Shown: positions 10,430 through 22,137, counted from the stretch's first letter. The stretch is DNA of 64,000 nucleotides from Datura wrightii (GCA_035772735.1 JASDFA010000016.1:147200501-147264500), one strand, 5' to 3'. Translations and numbers: made by a program. The notes: generated by a model from the sequence alone, not told the origin.

Positions 10430-12430
10430 GCATTTTAAGATCTAACAGAACTCGTGCCTTCTCCATGAGCTCTTGCTGCCTCAGTCTCGGCTCTGTCGAG
10501 CCTCCTCATTCTATTCATACAACGCTCTCTCCATCTCACTCCGCTCTCATTTTTGCTGACGGAGTAGAGAAGCATCATCTTCAAAACTTGCCTCCTCACG
10601 AGGCCTTTTTCCCTTATCATATTCCACCAACTCCTCCGTGATAAATTTAAAAATTGGTCGTAACTCTTTTTCAAACTCATCGTCTATCACAGGAAGTGCC
10701 AGTGGAGGTACTGCAACTACTTGTTGTGCAGCCAAGTCCCGTACCTCAGCTCTGAGCGCTCCTAGCTCTAGTACCATCTTGACAACTCTGGTGTTTGTAA
10801 CTCTGGAAGGTGCTCATCCATTCTCTTCTCAAAAGCATCCAATCTGCTATGCACCAAACTGGAGAGCCGTGTGTGCCTGCTGCTTTTCTTCCTTAGCCAG
10901 CCACCTAGCCATATCAACCAAAAACTCTTGTGAAACCATAAATAGGTCGGTTGTAGTGGCTCATGGAGTGCAATTGGTGGTCTAGGAGTTGCTGCTGTAG
11001 ATGATGAATCGGGAACATCAGCAGGTGCGGAGGTATCACTGCATTTGTAGCCTCAGGCTGGCTACCTGTCTCTCTTCCCTCAATAGGTTCAGTCGCCAAC
11101 TCAGCAAACTATGTTGCATTAGTCTGCATCCCACTGCCAAATGCCTCTTCTAATATGGTTGCTCCAGTGGATGCTGCTGCTTGAGTCCTTGCCCTCGATA
11201 CCGAATTTATGTCATCTCGAATTAACCAGATATCAGTTATCTTCTGGACCACTACTCTCTGGTTAACTGATGGAAACTCTAGAACCTTTAACTCCCAACA
11301 GAGTCTATCAATCAGGCAGGGAAAGGGGATTGTAGTACCGTCATTGATTGCCCGCTCTCTAATCTCCTCAGCAATGTATCGCGGGAAATTGATGGCATAT
11401 CCCTCCATAATAAATGCTACCAAAGCTACCTAATCAGGTGAGAGGATATTATAATTGCTGGTTGGTACCATCCTGTTCCGCACCAGTGACTACAAAAATT
11501 TTGCTTGAAAGTTCAGTGTGGCCTTCATTATCTACGACTCTGTGCCGTGTAGCAATTCAACCAGCGGACCTCTTGTAGCAATGATCCAAGACAACCAAGT
11601 ATACTGTTGGATGTGCTCCTGGTTATTCAACTTTTTGGTTCTGACTTTCTTCAACTCATATAGCCTATGGTCAAACTCAGCCGTGTTCATTGGAGCATGA
11701 TAATCTGGTCCATACAACATCCTGGAGATTGTTCGCTCAGATATATCTATTGGAGTCTATCGTACCAACACTTGATTTAAGTCTGGCCTGTTTTTCCAGT
11801 CCTGACCCCCTAATGCCAACTGCTGCAATGTGGTCGCATAGGCTGCATAAAACTCTCAGACTAAGCATGGGTTATAGCTACCTGATGGCTTGGTCAACCA
11901 ACTTAACCTGTATTTATCGAACACCGCTTGTAGCTCTGGAAGGTCTTTCAACCCTGTAGTGACCAGCTTTGGCTCCTCGTATATGCTCCTCTTCGGATTG
12001 CCTTTCTTATCAGGAGCAATATCTCTGTTATATATGGCCTGCATGCCATGAACATACCATCTCCGCACACATTCCTTGGTTGCTCGTTCGATGTGTCCGA
12101 GGTCTCAGTCAGTTCATTATCAGAGTCCCCTACTGAGCATATCATTCATCAACTCTCTCTGTGTTTTTTCCATTTGTGGGGGCCTCAGGAACAAGTGCAG
12201 CTGCAGCCCTAGCGTTATCATTAGTGCGGCTAGGCGGATCCCTTGCCAGTGGAGTAGGAGCATTGACCAGGGCTGTCAGATTTGATGTTTGTTGAGCCCT
12301 AGTCCTGGTTGACCTCCTCACTAACTGCTCCTCTGATATGTCGTAATCTTCCTCAGAGCAACTTGACTCTTCAGAGGAGGAAGGACCATCACGCAGTATA
12401 CAATATGAAGGTTGACTATGCTCAGGTGCT
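10430..12430 (-). pseudogene. aORF of element B (plant transposon protein, PF20167-like)
   Basis: The protein is homologous along its length to the aORF of element D (34137-36310). The minus strand shows in order: 'SEEQLVRR' (about 12330), 'EEPKLVTTGLKDLPELQAVFDKYRLSWL' (about 11960), 'MLYGPDYHAPMNTAEFDHRLYELKKV' (about 11710), 'NNQEHIQQYTWLSWIIATRGPLVE' (about 11610), 'MEGYAINFPRYIAEEIRERAIN' (about 11400) and 'FEDDASLLRQQK' (about 10560). It is split by stops and frame changes into several open pieces. It keeps Gln at codons where D has TAG. The first codons are missing: the join near 12430-12450 lacks the ATG and the preceding acceptor-like site that D has. Role unknown; it occupies the place of an envelope-like ORF. 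Confidence 0.8.
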
Positions 12431-13679
12431 TATTTCTTTGTTGCACCCAATGACTGGTGAGGTCGCTCGTTATCATAAATTAGACTTCCTTCATGTTGTG
12501 CTAGTGTACTTGACGACTGGTCCCAATGAGTCATTACCACAGGCAACGAGTCGTTAGGTACACTTCCGTAGTGGTTTAATTTTCCCCCTCAGGACGAGCT
12601 ACACAATGAGGCGTTTGGTGATCCAATGACTTATGATGTAGCTTGTGCTCAAGTGTTTCAGTACACCCATACATTCATCTTCATCTTCTTCCTATTATTA
12701 AATCCACAGACAAAAAATCATCACATTCTTAAACCAACCCATGTGTATATACAATTGAAATTGATTTGTTTATATCTTCCTAGGGTTCATTATCATCACG
12801 AGGCACAGATTGACACAAGTACAACATTAGTCGAACTAAATTCAATTTCATTCAAAACATGGGTCCTCAAATTTCTTGTTTAAATGCAAAGATATTCAAA
12901 TGTAATGGGAAATATAACTCATAATATGCTTGATCAAAGATAGAGTGCAATCGTGTGTGTGTTTGAGTTATTGGAAGTGAAAGGTGGAAGATTTTTTTGG
13001 ATGGGGTTTTTTAGAAAAAGAGGATGAGGGAAATTTGAAGTTGGTTGGGTATTGGGTTTAATGGGGAGAATATGGAAAAGGAAAAGAATTGGGTGTTAGG
13101 TTTTTTAAATTAAAAATTACCCCAATTCCAATCCTGGGTCGGGTCAGATGTCAATTAACTGAAATACCTGACGGTTGACTACACGAGTCGTAAAGTGATG
13201 AGATGACTCATTTTCACCCTTCGTTCTTTTACCTGAGTTCAACAAACTTACCTGGGACCTAACGAGTCAAGCAATGACTTGTGGTGTCGCCCAACTAGTT
13301 GTGGCTTGAGTCGTGGTCCTTGGACCGATGTAGCTTCAAGACAGGGCACTTAAAGAATCGTTTGGTCTCCCAACGATTCATTGAGTGAGCCATTCTCACC
13401 CTTTTTCTTTTGATTCTGACTTTTATCCAGTTTACATGACAGGGGACCTGACGATTCGTTTCTTAGAGAAATGAATCGTTAAGTCGCCTATTACTCCCCT
13501 TTTTTCTGCAGTTCTCTTCAGGATTTGACTGAACGAGTCATCGGGTCAGACAATTACTCATTTTATAACTTTTTACACCAGAACTGAAGTTCTAGATTTT
13601 GGTTCCAACTTCATATTTTCAATCTTAATCACCTGCACCCATCAACAAATGTAAACACTACATATTTCTTAATTTACAA
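12431..13679 (-). other. Noncoding spacer of element B with ACGAGTCGT words
   Basis: No gene. On the sense strand it runs from the hairpins through a word array (about 13560-13150, with CGAGTCATCGGGT, CGATTCGTT and ACGAGTCGT variants). A pyrimidine-rich leader follows (about 13100-12950), then a second group of words (about 12560-12460). The same layout is found at 32878-34136 in element D. The words are those of the U3 of this LTR family (17400-17820). Confidence 0.6.
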
Positions 13680-13697
13680 CTTGGGTTGCCTCCCAAG
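13680..13697 (-). other. Second post-pol hairpin, element B (stem CTTGGG/CCCAAG)
   Basis: On the sense strand CTTGGG-AGGCAA-CCCAAG, a perfect 6-bp stem with the invariant loop. It starts 86 bases after the first hairpin and is preceded by CGCGCCACGACATTAAATCA-type flank and GCGCTT. Confidence 0.8.
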
Positions 13698-13765
13698 AAG
13701 CGCTTGATTTAATGTCGTGGCGCGACGTGGGTGTTTGGGCTACTCAAAATTCACCAAAACACCTC

Positions 13766-13783
13766 CATGGGTTGCCTCCCATG
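13766..13783 (-). other. First post-protease hairpin, element B (stem CATGGG/CCCATG)
   Basis: On the sense strand CATGGG-AGGCAA-CCCATG, preceded by GCCGCGACGTTAAAT and followed by GAGGTGTTTTGGTGAA. The same flanks surround the first hairpin of element D at 32774-32791. Confidence 0.8.
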
Positions 13784-13839
13784 CAACACCTATTTAACGT
13801 CGCGGCACGATGAAAGTCTCTCGACTAGTCAGAAGGTGA

Positions 13840-14290
13840 CCTCTTCTTTGTTCAACATGAATTTCAACTGGTCTGCCTCCATATCTACTAGGGCCCTACC
13901 TGTTGCAAGGAATGGTCTCCCCAAAATGATGGGGACCTCAAAATTAACTTTTCAATCTAGAATCACAAAGTTTGTTAGGAATATAAATTTTTCCACCTTG
14001 ACAAGCACATCAAATGAAATCCCCACCAACTTTTTAACGGTTCTGTTGGCCATCAGTAGCCGCATAGTAGTTGGTGTGGGGGTTCCCAAGCCTACCATTT
14101 TGAACACTGCTAGCGGCATCAAATTTATGCTATCTCCCAAGTCACAAAGCGCCCTTGCAAACTCAACCTCCCCAATGGTGCAAGGTATAGTAAACGTACT
14201 TGGGTCTTCCTTCTTTTGAGCTAGAACCCGTGTAGTTATGGCACCACAGTAGTGCAAATTATCGGCAGGTTTTAAACTTACAGTCCTTTT
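13840..14290 (-). pseudogene. Aspartic protease of element B
   Basis: The minus strand from 14257 reads 'RVLAQKKEDPSTFTIPCTIG', then 'ALCDLGDSINLMP' with the catalytic DLG kept (about 14150), 'TMRLLMANRTVKKLVGI', and, after a frame break at about 13952, 'ILGRPFLATGRALVD' (about 13900). This is the single-domain aspartic protease that follows gag in Athila/Tat elements. It is followed almost at once by the hairpin pair: the RT, RNase H and integrase that should follow are absent. Confidence 0.85.
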
Positions 14291-16234
14291 TTCTGGTGAT
14301 GAGGTCTTTCATGAATTTGGCATATCCGGGCACCTTCTCAAGTGACTCAACTAATGGGATGTTCACCAACAACTACTTAAGCATAGAGATAAACTTTTGG
14401 TACTTCCCATCTTCAGCTTTCTTCTTCAACCGCTGTGGATAAGGAGGAGGAGGTCTAGGGATTGATGTAAGCTTTTGTTGTGCCTCCTTCTCCTTCCCAT
14501 GAGGAGCTCCGTGCTCCTTTTCATTACTTGGAGCAGTTTGCACATCTGAGTCCCCAACCATAGTTGGGTTCTCCAAATCCGCTACACTGTCATCATTCAT
14601 CAAGATGGGCTTTTCTGACTCCTTAATTACTCAGAGGATCAACTGTGGCCTTCCCGCTCCTAGTAGTGACTGCCATATAGTGATGGTCTTTTTTGGATTT
14701 TGCACTGTGTTGCTGAGATGTGTGCCTTTCTTCCTCCGAGTCATTGCAACAGACATCTGACTCATCTACTGCTTAATCTGCCTGATCTCCATGGCATGTC
14801 ACTCCACCTTTTAATTTAAACCAAAAATATTTGCGCGGAGCTCCTTGAAGTGTCCATCTGTTGTCTCCATCTTCTTAAGGACTTTGGACAGCATGTCCTC
14901 AACCCTTGAACCACTGGACTCTAGCTCATGATTTCTTGGGGGAACATACAGACCGCCTCTATCATTTTTGAACTCCTCGCACTTCTTCCAGTCTCCGTTA
15001 TCTCTGTATTATCTCCGGTTATAATTATTATCCTTGTAAAAGTTCTAAACTTGGTTCCCTTGACCTTGACACCAAGAGTGTTGGTTAGACCCTTGGGTGT
15101 TGGTCCGGAAACCCACCCTTTGATCATTCAAATAATTAGCTTCCTCTTCAAACTCAGATTCACATACATCATTTCTCGGGGCCTTGCCCTAAGAACCCAC
15201 AACATTTACCTTTTCTGCTCCGACTCCCATCAAGTGCTTGGAAAGAAACCACATGGTGGTGTTTATCTCTGCAGTCTCTTGATCACGCTCCTCATATTTT
15301 CTCCTCTATTCTATAGAAATCCCAACCACATAAGAACCAACCGGAATCTCCGACTCTCTAGTGTGCCAAGCTCGGTTGGTTTTGGTGATCTTGTCCAGCA
15401 GTTCCGCAGCCTCTGCATAAGTGTGGCTCATAAAGGTTCCTCCGGAGATGGTATCAGCCACCGCCTTGGTGTTGGAATTCAGAGACCTATAAAATATCTC
15501 CAATAATGTATCATCCGGAATCTTGTGATTTTTTTAAAACGCAACCAGGTCTCGTGGAGTGCCTCAGAATTTAGCTGTCTGAAGTTATATATTTCATCTT
15601 TCAACTGCAATGCTTTGGATGGTAGGATGAACCTTTCAAGAAAAGCTCTCTTAAGCTCTCCTTAAGTAGTGATGGAATCATTTGGCAGCTCAGCCAACCA
15701 TATCGCTTCCTCACTCCCTAGTGAGAATGGCAATAACCTCAGTCTGATTGCATCCTAGCTCACCCCCGGTTGTTTGTATGCCTTATATATACCCACGAAA
15801 TTTTTCAAGTGAGCATGGGCATCATCAGCTACATGACCCCCGAATATTCCCTTCTTATTGAGTAGTTGGATCATTGCACTGGTAATGTCAAAATTTTCCC
15901 CAACAGGCAAAGGATGAGGGAATATAGCTCTAGTGGAATTGGCTTCATCGATATCAGCATCATCTTCCTCATCGAAGTACCGATGTCTCTAGTGTTCTGG
16001 ACCTCTGTGTTGTTTAGCTCGCTCTACTTCTGTAGTTAGATGTTTCTCTTCAGCAACTCTTGTTAACTCACGATCTCTAGCCTGAGATTGCTCTTTAGCC
16101 AACATTCTCGATGTGGCTTGGTCCACCGTTTCCTACTCTTGGATGTTGGTAATTCTTCTCAGGTTTCTTAACCTCTGCTCAAGTTCGTGATCAATTGGAA
16201 CCAAGGGATTTCCTTGGCTCCTAGTATGGGGCAT
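14291..16234 (-). pseudogene. gag of element B
   Basis: The likely start is the ATG at 16234 (minus), giving 'MPHTRSQGNPLVPIDHELEQ', a usual beginning for this Gag family. An in-frame TAG follows within about 35 codons. A Glu/Gln/Arg-rich coiled segment (about 16100-16000) comes next, then 'FPHPLPVGENFDI' (about 15910). The core carries 'MEIFYRSLN-NTKAVADTISGGTFMSHTYAEAAELLDKI' (15503-15380), a hallmark of plant Retrotrans_gag. The C-terminal part (14603-14373) ends in a Pro-rich 'RPPPPYPQRL' and 'KYQKFISMLK' just before the protease. Several stops and shifts are present, so this copy is dead. Confidence 0.82.
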
Positions 16235-16341
16235 GCACAAACCTAAGACCTGTTAAGCAACCAAAAAAACAACAAAAGTAAAATAAAAAAGAAATAAGAA
16301 CCAATAGTAAAGCAAATACAATTAACTAAAGCCTTAGCCGT

Positions 16342-16361
16342 CTTCCCCGGTAATGGTGCCA
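16342..16361 (-). other. Primer binding site of element B (tRNA-Asp-like)
   Basis: TGGCACCATTACCGGGGAAG on the minus strand, five bases inside the LTR end. It is very like the Athila/Tat tRNA-Asp site. Confidence 0.9.
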
Positions 16362-16366
16362 AAATT

Positions 16367-17973
16367 TGATGTCACCCAAATTACACCTTGCAATTGAGAT
16401 ATAAGCGGTCGATTGTCAAATATAGAACCCAACAGAGGTTGAGGTCGATACCATAGGGAATATGGTAAGAACTTAAGTTAATGTGAATAGTTGTTACTAT
16501 TGAGTTACTTATTTTCGAAGGGGGAAAGAAATAGAATAATAAACAAAAGCAAAACTTCGGAATGCTTAGATAAAATTCGGTTTATATTCAATTAACGACT
16601 TGACTAGGATTGTGCTCCCCAAGACTTCATAACCACAAGGATTCTACACTAGGATCTATTCTGGTGTTTAACATGCAATATCGGTAAGTTAGGTTCACCT
16701 AAATGGTTGGTCCCTTATTTAGATGATTATCACCAGGCAACTTGGTCCGTATACAGGTGTACTTTAATTGACCCTTACCCTTAATATAGGATTAGCTATC
16801 CCTGGACAAGTTCAAGCTATTAGATGAGGGTTGATAGCCTCAAATCTCCGTTGCTAATCCCTTTTCCCATTCATTACCTCCTTGGTACGGTAAGTAAGAA
16901 TAAGGCAAGTCCTAAGATTTGCAACTGTCAAGAATCAATCAAAACGAAGGAAAAAACAATGCATGCATTAAACTCCGTTCAAGAATCACTATGTATTTAT
17001 CTATGTGTGTTAATTCATCTTGGTTCCCACAACCCTAGTTACGGGTTTAGCTACTCATGTTTGTGTGATCACAATAACAAAATATAGAATAAATCATAAT
17101 TTCAACTTACAAATTGTTGTAGAAGAAAAGCCAAGTAGATTGAATAAGAACTCCAAAATTGATGAATAAATTCCAACGTTGCTTTTGATCCTCAAATTCA
17201 AGAACAAAATTGAAAACCTTGTTTCTTGACTCAAGAATAACCGTAAAACACCAAAATCCTACTTGAAAACTAATAATAATCGGCTTCCCCTAAATCATAA
17301 TCTAAAAATAAACTGTGTATTTATAGTTCCAAGAAAACCTTTTCCTAACTAAAACTGGAAACCAGGAAGGTAGTGGCAACGGTCTTTGTGAAGAATAGTT
17401 GGGATCGCTGACGAGTCGTGCCTTGCTTAAAATAGTCTTCCTTAGAGTCGTACTTAGTTGTGGCAACGGGTCACCTAATGTCTCGTCGTGCCTGAGCAAG
17501 AGTCGTTAGGTCCCTCGTGGTCTAACTCTTTCAAAACTCCAATGCACCATATGGATGGTTTTAGTGATCTGCCAATGAGTCGTTTAGTCAACTAACAACT
17601 CGTTAAGTCTGTCATCAACTCTACTGGCTACTTTAGCAGTATTTTTTCTTCTGTCCTCACATATGACTTCATGACTCATTACCAGATGTAACGAGTTGTT
17701 CCCTCAACCTGTCAGGTACACTGTCTCAGCATCTTCAAACTTCATCTTTTACCCACGCCTTCAGCAATGAGTCGTGCCTCCTGCCAATGACTCGTGAAGT
17801 GCCTAGAAGTCACTTTTTTAGTTATTTACAGCATAAATTTGCCCAGTTCTCTTTCGAACCTGTTGTCCCGCAACATTAACCATAAAACACATCATACCTA
17901 TATAAACATACCTAGAATGTGCATAATTTCTTGGTTTTAAGCATTGAAAGTGCCGTAAAATCATGGCACATCA
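16367..17973 (-). repeat. 5' LTR of element B (family LTR1), 1607 bp
   Basis: The ends are TGATGT and ACATCA, a 6-bp inverted repeat. The inner end is set by the primer binding site and the outer end by homology to 26625 and 37743, the LTR starts of element D. The sense strand has an ATGTGCAGG-like phrase, a word array at about 17820-17400 with ACGAGTCGT (17411-17419) and TAGGTC phrases, and a TATA box at 17325-17318. A conserved 3' half follows. This is the only full-length copy of the family in the window. Confidence 0.92.
17318..17325 (-). promoter_or_regulatory. TATA box in LTR1 of element B
   Basis: TATAAATA on the minus strand, 648 bases from the LTR start. The two D copies have TATAAATA at exactly the same distance. 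Confidence 0.7.
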
Positions 17974-18343
17974 GAGTCCCATTTGTTATTCCCTAGTTAA
18001 TTATATACTATATCTATGAGTGGTGGGGACTTCTTTTGATGTGAGGGTACCTGGTTTGTGTTTTATTTTACCAATTATCTGTGTATATAGCATTGGTGAT
18101 AGCTCAATTCTCTGTCGATAGCTTGATTCCATATCTTGATCCCTGTCTGTCATTTATTGTGGTTACATGTGTGAATAGCTAATTTGGTTTGAATAGAACA
18201 AGGTTCAATAGTTGGTTATGGTTCATAGTGAAAATTTTGTTGTGTTGGGTATAGGTATTCTAGGTTTACTTTCTAGTTCAACATCATTTTTAATTATTGT
18301 TTACTTTACCTGAGGACATGCAAAAGTATTAAGTTGAGGGTGC
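17974..18343 (+). other. 3' internal end and polypurine tract of element C'
   Basis: This stretch is homologous to 40870-41242, the region before the 3' LTR of element C. It includes the GGTGGGGACTTCTTTTGATG and TGAGGACATGCAAAAGT phrases. It ends with AAGTTGAGGGTGC directly before the LTR start at 18344, the place of the polypurine tract. It therefore belongs to an element upstream of the LTR, not to the host. Element B inserted at its left edge. Confidence 0.75.
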
Positions 18344-19998
18344 TGATGTGCTATTAGATTACAATACTTTCGACGCTTAAAATTGGAAAAATTGCATGGA
18401 CTGAGGTGTGTTTATATGGATATGACGTACATTTACTTTATTTTTTCAGCAAAAATAGGTGTTGGAGTGAAAATGTGCAAAAAATTCATAAAAGTGCAGA
18501 TTTTGGGCCAAGTAAGATCTCAATACGTGTAGCACTAAGATTGAATGAACTATACTGAGACTCGTCGAAAAGTTCAGAAGATTTTTATAAGGCAAAGGCA
18601 AAGTACAACTCCTGGTATAAGTCATGCCATCCTCGTACAAGCTGTAACTTGAGTTGTAGAGAACATCATAGAAATTTGCACAGTTGAAGTCTCCTGGTAC
18701 GGGTATCAATTATGGATTGTAACATCTAGCTATGACTCGTATCAGGAGCCTTGGAAAACTTTAGAGATTTTTGGGACTTGGCAGATCTCATGTTATGACA
18801 AGTCATTATGAATCATAGGAGCAAGGTACGAGGCATACCAAGACATTCGTAGAAATCTTCAAAAGATGCCAGAGTTCTCAATATCAATCCCCGACTTGGT
18901 TGTAAGACTCGTGGGATCTTGTTATTAGTCGTACTAGGGGCCAACACTTAGCCAAATTCTCCAGAAGCCAGGGGATGAACAAGATAAGATACGAACTGTA
19001 CAGTCTTGTTATGGGTCGTATGAGGAGTCGACACCAAATTTGGTATTTCCATATTAACTTAGGAAAAGGATTTTATTATTTTTATAAATGATTTTTAGGT
19101 TTATTTTAGTTAAGAGAGTGTTCTTTATCAGTCTGTAATCATTTTTTGACAATATTGGAGAGTAATTCTTGATACCTTAGCTTTGATTTTCTAATTGTTT
19201 TTGAATTTGTTCATCATTTTTTCTGTCAATATTCAAAGGTTTACTTCCAATCATCATTTTAAGTATTAATTTATGTGTTTGTCTATGAACACTTTCAATT
19301 ATCTTACAATCAAGAGAGGCTAATACCTCCACAACTAGGGTTGTGGGAACCATGGTGGATTAGCAGACTAGGGTTACATAAAGTGATTCGAAACCAATGT
19401 TAAATGCTTGTATTGTATTGTCTTCATCTTTAATGTTTCTTAACGAAGCACAATGTTAGGACTTGCCCAAATTCTTTACTTGCTTTAACCTAGAGAAGTA
19501 GAGATTAAGAAAAGAGAATTACAACAAAGCCTTGATTTTTATTATCATTGTATAACTTGAGTTGTGGTCATAGGATAGTTAATTTGGAACAAATTGATAA
19601 CGGTTAAATTGAAATCTCTCATGAGATCTAACTCGGTGATTGAGTATAGTCATCCAATAGGGATGAACTAGTTGCTTGGATGAACCCTAGATATCAGTCC
19701 TACAAGTAAGCATTGGGATAGATCACGAGTTTAAGCCGAAAATAGTTATGAACATATGGGGATCACTTAACCTAGTTAATTTCAAATCTGGATAAACAAC
19801 AACTGATTTTAAATCTTGTTTTACAATTGTTTTTCTATAAACGACCCAATTTGGAGATAACCTACCTAAAATCTTAAATACCTGCATTAGTCTAGTTCTT
19901 ATCATATTCCCTGTGGGGTCGACTGCATCCTTTGTTGGCCTCTTTATTGATAACATCCGCTTCATGCTTTATTAGGAGTGTGAGTTTTAACGCTATCA
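18344..19998 (+). repeat. LTR of element C / C' (family LTR2), 1655 bp
   Basis: It starts TGATGTGC, ends GCTATCA and aligns end to end with 41243-42896. A U3 word array of GTACGAG/GACTCGT types lies at about 18530-19030, and a TATA box at 19083-19089. It is unusual in having element interior on both sides: a 3' region with polypurine tract on the left, and PBS plus gag on the right. Confidence 0.88.
19083..19089 (+). promoter_or_regulatory. TATA box in LTR2 (left copy)
   Basis: TATAAAT about 740 bases into the LTR, just after the word array. The right copy has TATAAAT at 41993-41999. Confidence 0.55.
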
Positions 19999-20003
19999 AA
20001 AAG

Positions 20004-20023
20004 TGATGTTGTTGCTGGGTAAT
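20004..20023 (+). other. Primer binding site of element C, degenerate
   Basis: TGATGTTGTTGCTGGGTAAT lies five bases after the LTR end. It keeps about two thirds of the tRNA-Asp-like site. Confidence 0.65.
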
Positions 20024-20139
20024 ATGGCTTAAGATTAGTTTAATTGCTTGTGTTTAACTTTTAGTTGTTATCTCCTCATTTACATTTTTTTTTGTTTTTG
20101 ACACCCACATGTTGTCTCTTGGTGAATGCCAAGTACTCG

Positions 20140-22137
20140 ATGGCGAGGAATTCCCTAATTCCTTTGGATCTTGAACTAGAAAAAACACTGCGAAGAATGA
20201 AAAACCAGGAGCAAAGAAAGGCTTGTCTTGCTGAAGAAGCTAGGCAAGCCGAGCTAGCTCGACAAGCTGTACTTTAGGAAACAGAGGATGCTCGGGATGA
20301 GGTCATAAATGCTGGCCAGTGAAGAGGCAACAGAGGCCAAAGATAGGCCCCTTAGTTCTTTGATGAGGATAACCCAGACATTGATGAAGTCGGGTCAACT
20401 GGAGCTATCGTTCCACCACCTTTACCTGTTGGGGAAAAGTTTGACATCACTAGCACCATGATACAATTGCTGAATATGAAATAGGTGTTTAGTGCTCATG
20501 CAATGGATGATGTCAACCTACACTTGATAAAATTCATAGGTAGATGCAACGCGTACAGGTTGCCTAGTGTAAGTCAGGATGCATTAGGGTTGAGATTCTT
20601 GCCCTTCTCTCTTTCGGGGAGGATGCTTTATGGTTATCGGAGTTGCCCAAGGACTCCATTTCAAATTGGAGGGAGTTCAAATAGGCTTTTCTAGAGAGAT
20701 TCTTCTGACCTTCCAGGATGATACAACTTAAGGATGAGATCTATAATTTTCAATAATTGAAAGCGGAGGCACTTCATGAAACCTAGTTGATATTTTAAAA
20801 TAAGTTTACCAAGTGCCCAAACCATAAAATTCCTGATGATAGTTTGTTGGAGATTTTTTACAGGTCATTGAATAATAGTACTAAAGATATAGCGGATATG
20901 GTGGCGGGAGGAGCACTGATGAGTCACACGTGGGAGCAAGCTGCCATTATTCTTGATAAAGTGACTAAAGACAAACAGGGCCTGGCACACCAGGGAAGTG
21001 GAAGTAGCTGCAGGTTCATATGTTGTTGGTAGGATTGCAAACAACCAAAAGAAGGAGGAAGAGCATGATCAACAATTGACCCACATGCATACATAATTAG
21101 ACCAGCTCAAAAAGCATAGCATTGGCACTAGGGCCAGAAAAGTAAATGTAGTTGGAGCACAGGGACAAGAATCGGGTTTGGAGCATTCAAATTTCGAGAA
21201 GTAGGCAAAATTCTTGGACAAATAGCTGGCAGGTTTTTGAGCCAACTCCCAAGGGTCTGGACCGGACACTTGGAACTAAGGTTTCAGAAATCAAGGTCAG
21301 AACCAATACTGGGACAACTACAATTGTAATGGGTATAAAGATAGGAGCCGAGGTGGTGATCGAGAGGGATAATGGAGAAGGAACTATGGTTACCAAAACG
21401 ACCGGACAGAATTGTGTGTGCCTGCTAATGCTCGTGAGGCTGAAGCTGGACCGTTGAAATTAGAGGGCGTGATGGCTAAGATGCTCAAGAAGGAAACATC
21501 TACTAAGGAGCAGCTGAAAGACATTCGGGGAGATATATCTGGCATGGGCAAGAAAGTGGAGTCATATGCCACAACTATTAAGCAAATAGAGAAGCAACAG
21601 GGTCAACTGTCGGCATCCCTAAACCCTAGGAAAAAGGGAACACTACCTAGAAACAAAGTGCAAAAACCAAAGAATGATAGTCACTGTATGGATGTGATGA
21701 AATGCAAAGTTGATCCCCCTCTACCAGGTGTAGTTGAAATGCAAAGGAAGAAATGCAAAAAGCACAGTTGATCCCCCTCTACCAGGTGTAGTTGAAATGC
21801 AAAGGAAGAAAGAGATCGTGATTGATAATGATGATGAGGTTGCTGAGCAAGATCTTAAGGAAGAAGCTAAGTTGACTGAGGTTCCAGTTGGTGAAGAGGA
21901 GTCTGAAGCTAACAAGGGTAAGAAACAAGGGGCCATGCAAATCTATAAGGCTATTCCATGACCATTGATTTAGTTCCCTCATAGAAGGAAGAAAAAGGAG
22001 GAAGATGGCAAGTTTCAAAAATTTCTTTCCATGCTTAAGCAATTATCTATGAACATAACTTTGGTTGAGGCATTGGAACAGATGCCTGGATATGCCAAGT
22101 TTATGAAGGACCTTGTTACTAGGAAGAGGTTTGTAAG
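20140..22137 (+). pseudogene. gag of element C
   Basis: The ATG at 20140 opens 'MARNSLIPLDLELEKTLRRM', the expected N-terminus, then a Glu/Ala/Arg-rich coiled segment to a TAG near 20275. Farther on are 'FDITSTMIQLLN' and 'MDDVNLHLIKFIGRC' (about 20440-20540). The core has 'LLEIFYRSLNNSTKDIADMVAGGALMSH' (20844-20930) and 'AAIILDKVTKD'. The C-terminal part is 'LKLEGVMAKMLKK', 'KQIEKQQGQLSASLN' and 'LPRNKVQKPKND' (21450-21690). Stops, and a 58-bp duplication that is not a multiple of three, break it. Confidence 0.82.
21709..21824 (+). repeat. 58-bp tandem duplication inside gag of element C
   Basis: The block starting GTTGATCCCCCTCTACC at 21709 is repeated from 21767, including GGTGTAGTTGAAATGCAAAG. 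The period of 58 shifts the reading frame by one. Confidence 0.93.

Larger units (their letters stand above)
9082..17973 (-). mobile_element. Element B: Athila/Tat-like, gag-PR-aORF, no RT/RH/IN
   Basis: On the minus strand: 5' LTR (17973-16367), primer binding site, gag, protease, two hairpins, a noncoding spacer, aORF, and a 3' untranslated region cut at 9081 by element A. There is no trace of RT, RNase H or integrase between the protease and the hairpins, so it is a non-autonomous derivative. Its LTR belongs to the same family as the LTRs of element D, which does have pol. B itself lies in the 3' region of element C' (junction at 17973/17974). Its own 3' LTR should lie left of element A, off the window. 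Confidence 0.85.
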
